Source: Henricia sp. BOLD:AAB3569
Lineage: Eukaryota > Echinodermata > Asteroidea > Spinulosida > Echinasteridae
Reading direction: 5' to 3'
Assembly (NCBI GenBank): GCA_037783545.1
Contig: JBBELK010000482.1
Location: 1,302,001 to 1,366,000, forward strand
Length of the DNA stretch: 64,000 nt
The notes below the pieces were generated by a model, which was not told the origin of the DNA, made no database searches, and was given only the letters and a program-made list of their open reading frames with translations. Positions 9,801-18,940 of this stretch are shown one piece after another. Each line of letters starts with the position of its first letter. Position 1 is the first letter of the stretch. Made by a program: the position numbers and the translations under genes.

Positions 9801-12800
9801 CAACATGTATGCGAGTGCGCCTTAAGCGGGCCTCCCACTGTGCGATTTTTGCCACGAATTTCCTACGATTGAGTACGATTTGGTACGATTGTGTGTAGAG
9901 TCAATAGACAGTCTCTGGTAATCGTACCAATTCGTGGGAAATTCGTGGCAAAAATCGCACAGTGGGAGGCCCGCTTTATACCCAGGTTTTTACGGTACAC
10001 CCCTTTGGAGCCAAGATATAATTTAATCTTATCCGTTCTTACCTCTCGATCCTTTGCTACTGGGATCATGAAGAGCAGAAGCAGTCACGACAATCCGTGT
10101 TTCTCCAACTTCGGATGCAGTTTTCCTCAAGTCATCCAACAGCAGCAGGGTCAACAAGAAATGACCTAGGTTCAAAGGGTGAAAGAACTGACCTTTTATA
10201 GCTAGGCCAGACAAGAATGTTTTAAGAGACTATACCACTGTGCATTATAGCTCAGCTGGTAGAGCATCTGCCCGGTGAGTCAGAGGTCTCGGGTTCGAAT
10301 CCCGATAAGGCCCTTATGATTTATAATTCCCCCCCCACCCAAGTTTTTTTAATTTTTATTTCAATGGCTAATCGGATTAGGCATTAATCAGATGTTGCAT
10401 TCGTTACTTGGCCCAGTTGCGCCACTATGCAAAACCAAGAGAAAAATTGGGTCCATAGGGAAAACCAGAGGGAGTATACCACTGTGCCTTATAGCTCAGC
10501 TGGTAGAGCATCTGCCCGGTGAGTCAAAAGGTCTCGGGTTCGAATCCCGATAAGGCCCATACAATTTCAAGTATACTCTCCCGAAAAAGAAAAACAATTC
10601 ATAAAATATCAATTATTGATCAGACATAAGTTTGTTGAATACAGTAAACTTGTGGATAACAAGGCACTGATCGACCAATCACTTTGGAATCACTTTCAAG
10701 ACTGTTCTGCTTCAGTGATTTTGGACCTGTTTGAACTTCCTGGGAGAATCCTGCAGTTAAGGGTTCTCGGAATTCCCATTTTGTCGGGTTTTCGAATTGT
10801 TTAAACCTGCATGGGATGAGCTGACCTCTGCAAGTGCACATCTCAAAACAGCCCTAAAACTGCAGGAGCTCAGGAAGGCAGAGTGGTGCACCCTACCTCA
10901 GTGGCTCTTACGGAGGCTGGTGCAGTCAGCCTTGCCACAAGAGGTGTTCATACACCTTACTGACCAATAGAATAGGTTGCATCTCTCCGCCTTTTTGATA
11001 TTTCAGTCAAAGAAAACCTTTTTTTTCCAAGCGTATAATTTCTTTGGAAATACTCATATTGAAAGACTTCAGCAATGGTCAACCAAAAACACACAAATAT
11101 AAACAAACTATATGGAAAAACAACTGAAAAACCTACCCAAATGGTTAGTTCCGAATGTCGTTTCAAAGCCATCCTCAGTTTTAAACGGGCCGAGGCCATT
11201 ACGGAATCCGGTCGTGATTCCAGCGTTGTTACAGAGCACGTGCAGTGGCTTTCCTGAGGCGTGGAATTCGTCCACAAACTGGCGTACTGACTTTAAAGAT
11301 GCAAGGTCCAACTAGAGTGTGCAAAAAAATGACATTTACTTTATTAAAGGAGCGTGTTCAGATTGTAATTTTGAGCCCCCATTTTTTCCCCAAGGGTGTT
11401 GAGATTTTGATACCATGTCATTTGTCATATTTTTCTCATTACCATTCTGAAATTTCGCGCTCTCAATTTGTATATGGGTCATTCCATGAAGTTGAGAAAC
11501 ACAGTTTCCGTGTTACATCCACAACAATTTTTACTTTTTTTTTGCCCTTGATAACCCCATGAATCAATACTATTCAGAAATTCAAGCTGTTGGATGAGGG
11601 AAATTTTAAACATTCATTACTTGTAACAAAATCCTCATGGATTTAAATTTATATGTCAACTAAATAAAATTTTGTTCAAATGTAGGTGTGACATTTGGTG
11701 CTTTTTAGCAGATTTTCTTGAATCACACAGAAATTTAAGCTAGAATCCTCCAAATTCAAAAATAAAAAGAATTGTTAAGTTTGAAAAATGTGTTTATTTC
11801 AAATTCAACATAAAAACATTTGTAGTTGGAGTGAAAGCAGTTGAATTGTATTGGTTTCCAAGTTACATCCACAACCACCACTTTGTTAAATAATTCAAAA
11901 TGGCGGAACTTTGTCAACACTGAAGACTCCCAAATTACCCTCAAACAGTGTAAGCCACCACATCATGCAACATCGTTATATAAATGGTGATTCATTGCTC
12001 TCTTATTGACCATTTTTGTGGAAATGAAGAAATGTCACACTTTGTTCCTCAACTTCATGAAATGACCCATATTTATTCCACAAAGCAGTGCAGTGATTAC
12101 ACCAACCTCTTTGTTTTCACACCAAATTAGAGATTGTAAATTTCCTGTTTTCTTCCCATGGATAGTATTTTGGGGAGGTATTTTATGTGATTGTTAGGTT
12201 AAATTGGAACCCATTTTCTGGAAAAATCTGAACACGCTCCTTTGCACGCTACCTTCATGAACGTCAATTTAGCGCTTGAGTTAGCTCCCGTCAGCGTCTT
12301 GATTGCGTTCTCTGCGTTGGTTTCGTCACGGCACGCCATGATGACATCATAACCAGCTGACGCAAACTTCTCTGCTGCCCGGAGACCCACGCCACGATTG
12401 GCTCCCGTGATGATGCATACTGCTTGGAAGAAAGTTTTATTCGAGAGTTTACGTAAAATTGAAATGGGTATTTGTTCATACTTTGTGAGAACCAACGTTG
12501 ATATAAATTTTTAAACTTGTTTTTTAAATGATGGAAAGAATCTATAACCAAGTCGGATATCACCTTAGGCCTCAAGTACAAAATATGAGTTTTTCCCAAG
12601 TAGGCCTAAAATCATATTTTTTTCCTGCAAAATTTGTTTAAATGTCTGCATAGTTGCCAGGTCCATGACCTCGCCACCCCATTGATGAACAATGGCTGAG
12701 TGATGAATAGGGTGGCGAGGTCACGGACCTGGCGACTATGCCGACGTTTACATTAAATCTGCACTTACTGATGGCTAATTTAGGCAAATTTAAGGAAAAA

Positions 12801-13735
12801 ATTGTTATGTCCGACTTGTAAATGTTTACCAAAACGACTCCTCAGGCATCGTACATAGGCCTGTTATTTAACTAAGGCATAAAAAAAATTAATGTTATGT
12901 TGGCGTAACGGGCCCCCAAAAATAGGGTAGGTAGGTCGGGATTTTTTTTTATTTTTTTTAATTTTTTTTTCCTCCCAGCAACGAAAATGACATGAAAAAG
13001 TGGAAACCAAAATCAGACAAAATGCTGGCCGTTTCATCTGATTCCACATCTTTGTATGGACCCGCTTCTTCCTTTGACGATTGTATTTTCAGCACCGTGT
13101 ACACCTTGACATCATCGGCGCAGCTCTGGGCGATTAACCTTAGCTGTTGACTCAAATTTATCCGTTTTAAGCGATCGAAAATTACCGCAGATCCACATTT
13201 TCCCTTGATGGAAACATATAGATATTAATCATTAAATTTCTTCCCTTGAAAAAAATAAAAATATCCAGGGTCGGCCGTATTTTTAGGGTCGGTCGGGTTA
13301 CGCCAACATAACATATTTTTTTTTTATGCCTAAGTGCAGATTTAATGAAAAACCAAAATTTAGCAGTGAGAAAATTTTAACATTTTGTGAGGAAACACTT
13401 GAAAATGTTTAAGCCCGTCTCGCATGTTTTGCACAGAGGGTTTGAAGCCATGATCAACCATGGAGGAAGGATGGATCAACTTAGGTATTCCAATCTTTCC
13501 CGCACCTCCCCGCCCCAAACGGTCCTGGATACGGCACCGGCCGAGTACGAGTGGCAGTGCTGGTGGCAGACCTTTGCCAGAAACGGTACGAGTGCACCAA
13601 CTCTGTGCGTGGACCGTACCCGTGTGCGCGTGCGTCACCCTGGCCGCCATGCTCGGACTTACCTTTTGCTGCGGTTTCCGTGGTTAACGTCTTCACTTCT
13701 TCTGAAGTCGGATTTTCTTTTCCTGAATCCGCCAT
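6692..13735 (-). CDS. RDH/WWOX-like short-chain dehydrogenase/reductase, complete, 7 exons, 331 residues
   Basis: This is an NAD(P)(H)-dependent oxidoreductase of the SDR superfamily. The family acts on retinoids, steroids or lipid aldehydes; the substrate here is unknown. Exons on the minus strand: 13735-13663, 12419-12253, 11311-11137, 10165-10043, 9286-9125, 7597-7436, 6825-6692 (996 bases, all junctions GT/AG and in phase). Motifs: TGANRGVG at residues 29-36 (cofactor loop), NNAG at 108-111, TNHLGHFLLT around 135-144, Ser168 in VVTASALHD, and Tyr203/Lys207 in YQNSK. The C-terminal LWDVSAQLV resembles RDH11-14 and WWOX. The N-terminus (MADSGKENPTSEEVKTLTT) is hydrophilic with no membrane anchor, unlike RDH11-14, so a cytosolic enzyme is likely. 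FIPSTGLNR and DPSLKG also recall protochlorophyllide-reductase-like SDRs. The start ATG has A at -3 and G at +4. Confidence 0.92.
7118..7337. mobile_element. TTAA-flanked MITE with CCACTTGACGCC end
   Basis: TTAA at 7114-7117 and 7338-7341 flanks an element starting CCACTTGACGCCGGAGGACG and ending GCACATGG. A related left end (TTAA then CCATGTGACGCCGGAGGACG) is at 8372 onward. TTAA target and CC start suggest piggyBac-type mobilisation. It is in intron 6 of the SDR gene. Confidence 0.7.
7436..7597 (-). CDS. RDH-like SDR exon 6
   Basis: FIPSTGLNRNESAMTRFMLT, then YLLTPIFRWKGITRTEDQGG and EAVYHAGTDPSLKG. The acceptor is TTTTAG at 7603-7598; a later AG (AAACAG) would break the frame. Donor AAGG|GTAAG. 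The hydrophobic stretch MLTYLLTPIF may pack in the substrate pocket or touch membrane. Confidence 0.9.
7640..9120. other. SDR intron 5 with MITE fragments
   Basis: Besides the element at 8376, about 8135-8370 matches repeats near 26600-26850 and 60180-60360 (GCATCTATGTGGCTGAAATT-like core). No exon was recognised. Confidence 0.55.
8376..8640. mobile_element. Relative of the CCATGTGACGCC element; right end not found
   Basis: It begins after TTAA (8372-8375) with CCATGTGACGCCGGAGGACG and repeats the GTGTAAAC motif. No matching right end was recognised, so the end is approximate. Confidence 0.5.
9125..9286 (-). CDS. RDH-like SDR exon 5 (YxxxK active site)
   Basis: AGAHLDFDDLQLLEG to GVIVNAVCPG with the YQNSK catalytic motif; acceptor TTCAG, donor CCAG|GTATC. 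162 bases, phase 1 at both ends. Confidence 0.94.
9824..9977. mobile_element. 155-bp palindromic MITE, copy 1
   Basis: The ends AAGCGGGCCTCCCACTGTGC and its mirror are near perfect; arms include GCGATTTTTGCCACGAATTT. A second copy is at 31043-31199. Flanks contain TTA/TA. Confidence 0.82.
10043..10165 (-). CDS. RDH-like SDR exon 4 (catalytic Ser)
   Basis: HFLLTLLLLDDLRK and then RIVVTASALHDPSSKGSRG; acceptor CCTAG, donor GAGAG|GTAAG. The serine in TASAL is the likely catalytic residue 168. Confidence 0.93.
10231..10316 (+). repeat. tRNA-like unit with A and B boxes
   Basis: ATTATAGCTCAGCTGGTAGA...GTCTCGGGTTCGAATCCC has good D and T arms, but the anticodon arm cannot form a normal 5-bp stem with a 7-base loop. 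It is therefore a tRNA-derived repeat and not a working tRNA. A second unit follows at 10476-10560; units of the same type build the arrays at 35495 and 36930. Confidence 0.75.
10476..10560 (+). repeat. tRNA-like unit with A and B boxes, second copy
   Basis: Same unit, preceded by the linker GGGAGTATACCACTGTGCC seen in the satellite arrays. It has one extra A in the variable region (GTCAAAAGGTC). Confidence 0.75.
11137..11311 (-). CDS. RDH-like SDR exon 3 (NNAG motif)
   Basis: Starts LDLASLKSVRQFVDEF and holds LCNNAG and the start of TNHLG; acceptor CTAG at 11315-11312, donor TTGG|GTAGG. It is 175 bases, phase 0 in and 1 out. Confidence 0.93.
11348..12241. mobile_element. TTAA MITE (AGGAGCGTGTTCAG ends), copy 1, with nested insertion
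   Basis: The left end AGGAGCGTGTTCAG follows TTAA and the right end is CTGAACACGCTCCT. Other copies are at 14212-14532, about 17300-17620 and 24250-24551. This copy is split by a second element at 11473-12072; the halves rejoin to match the uninterrupted copies. It lies in intron 2 of the SDR gene. Confidence 0.85.
11473..12072. mobile_element. TA-flanked MITE nested in the TTAA MITE
   Basis: The ends TATGGGTCATTCCATGAAGT and ACTTCATGAAATGACCCATA mirror each other. Both ends carry GTTACATCCACAAC motifs in opposite orientation. About 600 bp, no coding potential. Confidence 0.82.
12253..12419 (-). CDS. RDH-like SDR exon 2 (cofactor-binding motif)
   Basis: Encodes VCIITGANRGVGLRAAEKFA to KLTFMK; donor AAG|GTAGCG. 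The acceptor is a NAGNAG (AAGCAG): use of the upstream AG would start the exon at 12422 and add one alanine without changing frame. Confidence 0.92.
12648..12741. repeat. Near-perfect hairpin
   Basis: Arms GCATAGTTGCCAGGTCCATG and CACGGACCTGGCGACTATGC, continuing through CCTCGCCACCC/GGGTGGCGAGG, with a loop of about 30 bases. It lies in SDR intron 1. Confidence 0.85.
12872..13334. mobile_element. MITE with TAAGGCAT ends and an internal coding-like stretch
   Basis: The ends CTAAGGCAT and ATGCCTAAG, followed by A/T-run DNA and TTATGTTGGCGTAAC / GTTACGCCAACATAA, form inverted repeats of about 40 bp. On the minus strand the interior reads SIKGKCGSAVIFDRLKRINL, then SQQLRLIAQSCADDVKVYTV, then LKIQSSKEEAGPYKD without stops. 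The protein could not be assigned; it may be a captured host exon or a transposon remnant. Confidence 0.75.
13663..13735 (-). CDS. RDH-like SDR exon 1
   Basis: ATG opens a 24-residue hydrophilic segment and ends GCA AAA G|GTAAGT. The phase (one base carried over) fits exon 2. It is not a conserved region, so the assignment rests on start context, donor and phase. Confidence 0.75.
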
Positions 13736-14205
13736 GCTTGACTTGAACTCAATTTACTTTTTTAAGGCCATCACCGAGTGAAATATTTGCAAAAGTTCCG
13801 GGCAAAAAGTTCAGCCAGTGCAGTTAAAAACATTTTTGTGTGCATGCTGCAAAGAGCGCCCTCAATGGTCAAAGTCTAGTCGAACTCGACATCACAGCGT
13901 TTACGTTTAAAGGGAATAATTATGTTCAAAAATTAAAGGAAAATTTTTAATTTCAATTTGATTGTGCGAACTTACTGTGATGTCTTTTGTGCCCAAATCC
14001 CTCACCCCGTTTCGTATAAATTTGTTTCATGATCCTTTGTTATTACTTACATTAAAAGTTGGTCTGTCACAATTCTTGAAATCTAATGTTTTTCTCGGAG
14101 ATTTCTCTGGGGTTTCTTAATTCCCACTTCTAAAACCGCATCTTATTCGTTGTCTTGAGGTAATCTTGAAAACGGTGGAGCAAAAGCCTTGCGACAGGAA
14201 GATGG
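13736..14205. promoter_or_regulatory. Presumed 5' flank of the SDR gene
   Basis: This is the sequence upstream of the SDR start codon. The nearby exon-1 region (13500-13740) is clearly richer in G+C and CpG than its surroundings, as at many promoters. No TATA box or initiator was recognised. Confidence 0.35.
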
Positions 14206-14211
14206 AGTTAA

Positions 14212-14532
14212 AGGAGCGCGTCACATTTTTGAGCCCCCATTTTTTCCTAATATCATTTGTCATAATTTTCTCATTACCATTTCAAAATTAAGCGCTCTCA
14301 TCAATCCGTATAATATTTTCAAAAATATCATTAAAAATAACCCACCGATGTTGTGTAAACTAATTTATCCGGTTCCATAAAGCAGTTCATTGATCACACC
14401 AACCTTTTTGCTTTCACATCCAAATCGGAGATTGCAAATTTCCTGTTTTCTCCCCGTGGATAGTATTTTGGGGAGGTATTTTTGTTATGTTAAAACAAAA
14501 TCAATTTTCTGGAAAAATCTGAACACGCTCCT
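14212..14532. mobile_element. TTAA MITE (AGGAGCG ends), copy 2, complete
   Basis: Exact TTAA at 14208-14211 and 14533-14536; ends AGGAGCG and CGCTCCT. This short copy has no nested insert and shows the parental structure. Confidence 0.87.
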
Positions 14533-14539
14533 TTAAAGC

Positions 14540-15038
14540 ACAACAATTTGTTTATCTGGGGCAGGGAAGGCGCTAATTTGGGTTGCTAATCTACAGATGC
14601 AATTTCAAACATTTCTTCATTTTGTAAAAAAAAAAATCAAAATAAATAAGAAATACACACAGAATACGCAGTCTTAAAAAGATTACCAATGGCTCAATTT
14701 TATACTGAACTTTTCTACGGCAAGAATTTCTGATAATTTAAAATTGTCTCAATTTTTCGACCAAGAAAGAAAGGTCAAAACAATGAATGGCAAAGACATG
14801 TATGATTTTTTTCTTAATAAAAAATCAATAAATTACACCTTTCTTTAATGAAAGTTCTTCAAATTTATATTATAATTTGGAGCAAACGATTCTAATCATT
14901 AATGTAATTTAAGACTGAAAGACATTTTCTTTTGTAATAATACGATTAATGACGAAAACAATTTACAAACTTAAAAAAGAAAATGAAATCGCACAAAAAT
15001 TTGACCTTTTCTCATATTGTATTTTTGAAAAAAGAGTT
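14540..15038. other. A/T-rich intergenic stretch
   Basis: Very A/T rich, with no conserved frame or repeat recognised. Confidence 0.5.
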
Positions 15039-15039
15039 A

Positions 15040-15531
15040 TAAAAAACTCCTCAAAAAAAGTTCGGAAAGTCAAGTTTGACTGACGATTTCTCTCTTGTTA
15101 CTAAATCATTTCCCTTGAATTTGGTATCATTGGAAAGCCCCGTTATTCCTCTTTACAGTGATGTGTCATTTGTTATGGTTAATCAATTGGGGGATGTGCA
15201 GTATAGCGGAATACAGGGGTGGGTGGAAAGTGAAATGTCACAAAATTCACTGCTATTGTAATGCAGTGCATTCCCCTTTTGCTTGCAGGATGGGAATGTG
15301 TCAATGCACCTTTTGACAAAAGCAATGCATTTTGTGACATTTCACTTTACACCCACCCTGTATTCAGCTGTGCTGCACATCCCCCAATTGCTTAATCATA
15401 ACAAATGACACATCATCGTAAAGAGGAATAACAGAGCTTTCCAATGATATAACATTCAAGGAAAATTATTTTGCAACAAGAGAGAAATCGTCAGTCAAAC
15501 ATGACTTTCCGAACTTTTTTTGAGGAGTTTA
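15040..15531. mobile_element. 490-bp palindromic MITE, copy 2
   Basis: Same palindrome as 2196-2684, with ends AAACTCCTCAAAAAAAGTTC and its mirror, TA at both sides. Its arms are in the reverse arrangement relative to copies 1 and 3, as expected for a nearly symmetrical element. Confidence 0.88.
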
Positions 15532-15617
15532 TATTTGTGACCTTAACTCATGTATTTTTTTATACATAAGAATAATTTATTATTTGGCTTTCCTTTGATA
15601 TAAAATCCTGTACTGTT

Positions 15618-16100
15618 GTCACTTTAGGTTGCCAAGGTTACCGGGTCTACACTAAAACCAGTGAACGGCAATGGACATTTCCAATTACCAGCCAATGTTT
15701 ATACCCAGTTACCCTTATCACTGACATCACACTTTAGTAGTCTGTGCGTAGTAATAATTCTTGGGTTTCACTTTCTTGACAACCGGTTGCTATCTGCCAT
15801 TACTGTGTCCATACTATGGCACGGCAAAGCGAAAATAATTAAACACTGATAGTTCTGCCATCAACCCTGAAAAATAAGTCTCAACATTTTTTAAAACTTG
15901 CCAACAAAAGCACGGTATGCCAGTTTCAAACAGTCTCAACATTTAAAAGTCATGCCAACTTTTTTTTCTTGTGCAACATTTGCGAAAATATGCGTCAACA
16001 TTAAATTATCAGTGTTGAATTATTTTCGCTTTGGCGTGCCATAGTATGGACACAGTAATGGCGGATAGCAATCATTGTCAAGACAGAAACCCAAGAATAG
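15618..16100. repeat. Inverted repeat element with about 85-bp arms
   Basis: AATAATTCTTGGGTTTCACT...GTCCATACTATGGCACGGC (about 15752-15845) recurs inverted at 16013-16098. The outer part (CCAGTGAACGGCAATGG..., about 15620-15745) also resembles the inverted sequence at 23885-24030. Confidence 0.7.
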
Positions 16101-16985
16101 ACGCGAGTTCTACTTGAATCAAAGGGGCAAGAAATAATTAGTCTCAATTCAAGTCACAATCTCTTCCACTGAACTGTGACAAATGCATTCTTCTGTATGT
16201 CATTCTCAATCGACCTTGTGATGAGACTTGAGCTAACTCTAACTCTAACTCAGCTCCATGGAGAACTGCAGTTATTTTTCCCCACACTGACGTAAAAGGT
16301 CTTGCTTTCTGATTGGTGCATTGGATATGAATATTCATATTGTCTATAAAGCCGTCTTTGAGAGTTGTTTATATTATAGGCTTACAAAATTTAATTGCCT
16401 ATTTTTCCTCCATTGCATAAATTGTGTAGTAACTTGTGTTCGAACTTTGGACGTATTTTTGTCAAAGCATTAAACAAATGTACACAGCACAATTTGCCTG
16501 TGAAAATTAACAGCGTTTAAATGCTTGGAGAGAGTCCAAGTTGTTCCAATTTATAAACAAAAGAGAAGGGAAAATGTACGTTTTTTTCTAACTGGTATTT
16601 TTCAAATTACCAAATTGACTAACTTTTAAGTAATTGTAATGATTGCAACAACAATTGTTATGCTCATCTTACTTTGTTAAATGAATTAGATAAAAACAAA
16701 ATACTGGGTCCAATTTCACGGTGCCGTTGAGCAAAAAATACTGATTTTTTTGGTATAAAACTGCCACTAAGTCGTTTGTTGATAAAAACAAATGGTCTTG
16801 GAGTAAAGTTTAATCCAAAATGTGAAACTAAGATATTAAAAGAATAGTGAGTTTCATTTTCCCTACAAGTTCAACATTAAATTTGAAGTATGACGTGAAT
16901 CTGTTTTTGTACAAAAAGTCTGAGTACCATTTTTGCAAGCATGCATGGTTGCACATTTTGTGCTTACATTGTTGACCAATAGAAC
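16101..16985. other. Intergenic stretch, nothing recognised
   Basis: A/T rich; no gene, RNA or repeat recognised. Confidence 0.45.
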
Positions 16986-16989
16986 CTTT

Positions 16990-17118
16990 GCACGGCGGCC
17001 ATGACAGGGGGCAGTCACATTGTCACCTTGTGTCATGTACGAATGGGTGCTTTGTGGTTCTATTGTTACATCATTTAAATAAGAAAACCTGGCCCCTGTC
17101 ATGGCCGCCGGTGCAGAA
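16990..17118. repeat. Inverted repeat around GGCGGCCATGACAGGGG
   Basis: GCACGGCGGCCATGACAGGG at 16990 is mirrored by CCCCTGTCATGGCCGCCGGT at about 17095-17115, with a loop of about 80 bases. Confidence 0.7.
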
Positions 17119-17299
17119 GCTCTATTTGAATGAGAAAAGTTGCCCCGCAAGATGGCGGCTTTTCGATACGGTCTATATTTGCAAAGTTTTAATTTCGCAT
17201 TTAATACATCTCTATTTTTCAAAACATGATTTGCATTATACTCGTAGAATTTCAAAAGCAATTGCCGACAGAAACTGGGCCTATTAAATGAGTTTGTCC

Positions 17300-17620
17300 G
17301 GATCACACTTTTGACACTCACACCCCCCTTTTTTACCATGGGTGTTGTAATTTTGTTTCTCATTACCATTCTGAAATTTCGCGCTCTCAATCCACACATT
17401 TTCAAAGATATCGTCAAAGAAACCTCCAATGTTTGGTAAACTAATTTATCCGGTTACATAAAGCAGTGCAGTGATTACACCAAACTTTCTGCTTCCACAT
17501 CAAAATTGGAGATTGCAAATTTCCTGTTTTCTTTCCATGGATAGTATTTTGGGGAGTTATTTTACACGATTGTTAGGTTAGAACAAAATCCATTTTCTGG
17601 AAAAATCTGAACAGGCTCCT
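17300..17620. mobile_element. TTAA MITE (AGGAGCG family), copy 3, degraded left end
   Basis: Internal sequence (CTCATTACCATTCTGAAATT, GTTACATAAAGCAGTGCAGT) and the right end GAACAGGCTCCT match the family. The left terminus and one TTAA are lost. Confidence 0.75.
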
Positions 17621-18000
17621 TTCATGTTTTTTTCTGAACCATATTTTGGCAAACTGCTACTGATGAACACATCTCAATGCATCATGTCAGAAGTCCATGA
17701 TTTATACTAGGGGAAATCCTCCACACAAAATCTTGCAAGAAAGTCCAGCTTACAATTTACATTTATCCACGCGCAGTGTGCTCCGTGAAGCTCATAAAAC
17801 TCAGTTGCAAGTTTTTTCCACAATTCGTTGAGGTGACCGAAGATTTGATTTCACCTCAGAATTGGCCGGTGAACTTTGACCTCGCAGACAAATTGCAGTA
17901 TGGCCCCACCTCACACGAGAACACTGATTTTAAGATGAAATTCCTGTCTTGATGTCTTCCAACAAATAAGTACACTTTTGTAGAGTACTGTACCGAATTA
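17621..18000. other. 3' flank of the GABBR1-like gene, nothing recognised
   Basis: No conserved frame. The region may hold 3' UTR; no clear AATAAA was found on the minus strand. Confidence 0.4.
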
Positions 18001-18002
18001 CA

Positions 18003-18330
18003 ATGAGAGGCGTAGTGGTCTTGCGGATAGCGTGTCAGACTTTCGGTCGAGAAGTCCATTGTTCGAAACCTGGCCATTGCACCGCGTTGTGTCCTTGGAC
18101 AAGACACTTAACTCCTCTGTGTCTCTCTCCACCCAGGTGTATAAATGGGTACCAGCAAATACGGTTGGGGAAACCCAACTAGTTGCTGGGGGTAGACCTG
18201 CGATGGACTGGCATCCCATCCACGAGGAGTAGCATTGCTCCTAGTCACTCCATGCCACAGAAACTGGGGATGAGAACTGGCTGTATGAGCCAGCATGGGC
18301 TTGTAAATGACTTGCCTACCTACCGAATCA
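18003..18330 (+). mobile_element. tRNA-derived SINE, family E
   Basis: The head is GGCGTAGTGGTCTTGCGGAT with a degenerate B box (GTTCGAAACCTG). It is followed by CTTGGACAAGACACTTAACT and CACCCAGGTGTATAAATGGG, a body type common in marine invertebrate SINEs. It lies just past the GABBR1-like stop codon. Confidence 0.8.
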
Positions 18331-18640
18331 CAATAATCAAGTATGGCAACATATTCCTGAAATAATTTTTGTTCATCTCCGAAAGAGGTGTACTAAAAAA
18401 AAATGGACAAACTCCACATATGGAAAGCACTTCATCATAATATGCAACAAGAAATATTTATACATAATATTCATGTATATTTACGTATGTATAGAATATA
18501 TTCACAGACGTGTACAAAATAGTTTTTTTTTTCAGTCGGGTTCCGATTTAGTCTGTTTTGTCGTAGCTCTCGTCCTCCTCAGCTACGATGGTTTGAAGGG
18601 GAATCCACTGTCGCGGCTGATGAGGGCGCTCTTTCTGGCG

Positions 18641-18940
18641 TCAAATATACGTTTCTGAGTATTCCTCCTCCGAAGCGGCCGAGTTTCGGTGGCCACGTGG
18701 GAGTGACGCAGAAAGCGCCGACGAACTGGTTAGACCGACCGAAACGAACGCACTGTCCTCGCACGACATGGTGGGCGGTGTTAGTTTATCAGGGCCGAAG
18801 GATGACCGCGAACGCCGCGTGGTTGACGGACTGTTGGTACTTGTTGTAGAGCCTAGCTGGGGTTGACCGGGACTTTGGGTTTGGATGTTTTTAGAGCGTT
18901 GTGTGACGAGCTCTGTTAAGTTACGTATTCGTCTTTCTCT
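18641..18940 (-). CDS. GABBR1: GABBR1-like last exon: end of coiled coil and cytoplasmic tail
   Basis: Starts [18 protein letters not shown] after TACAG (18941) and runs 99 residues to stop TGA. Ser/Thr-rich, with RRSRSS and an acidic end EEEYSETYI. Confidence 0.88.
   Translation of the reverse strand, partial: RERRIRNLTELVTQRSKNIQTQSPGQPQLGSTTSTNSPSTTRRSRSSFGPDKLTPPTMSCEDSAFVSVGLTSSSALSASLPRGHRNSAASEEEYSETYI

Noticed and set aside
10231-10560. Functional tRNA genes
   Set aside because: Boxes A and B and the T-arm are good, but the anticodon arm cannot form a normal stem with a 7-base loop, and the units belong to a repeat family.
13387-13746. 119-residue plus-strand frame near the SDR start
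   Set aside because: Antisense to SDR exon 1 and its G+C-rich flank; no family motifs.
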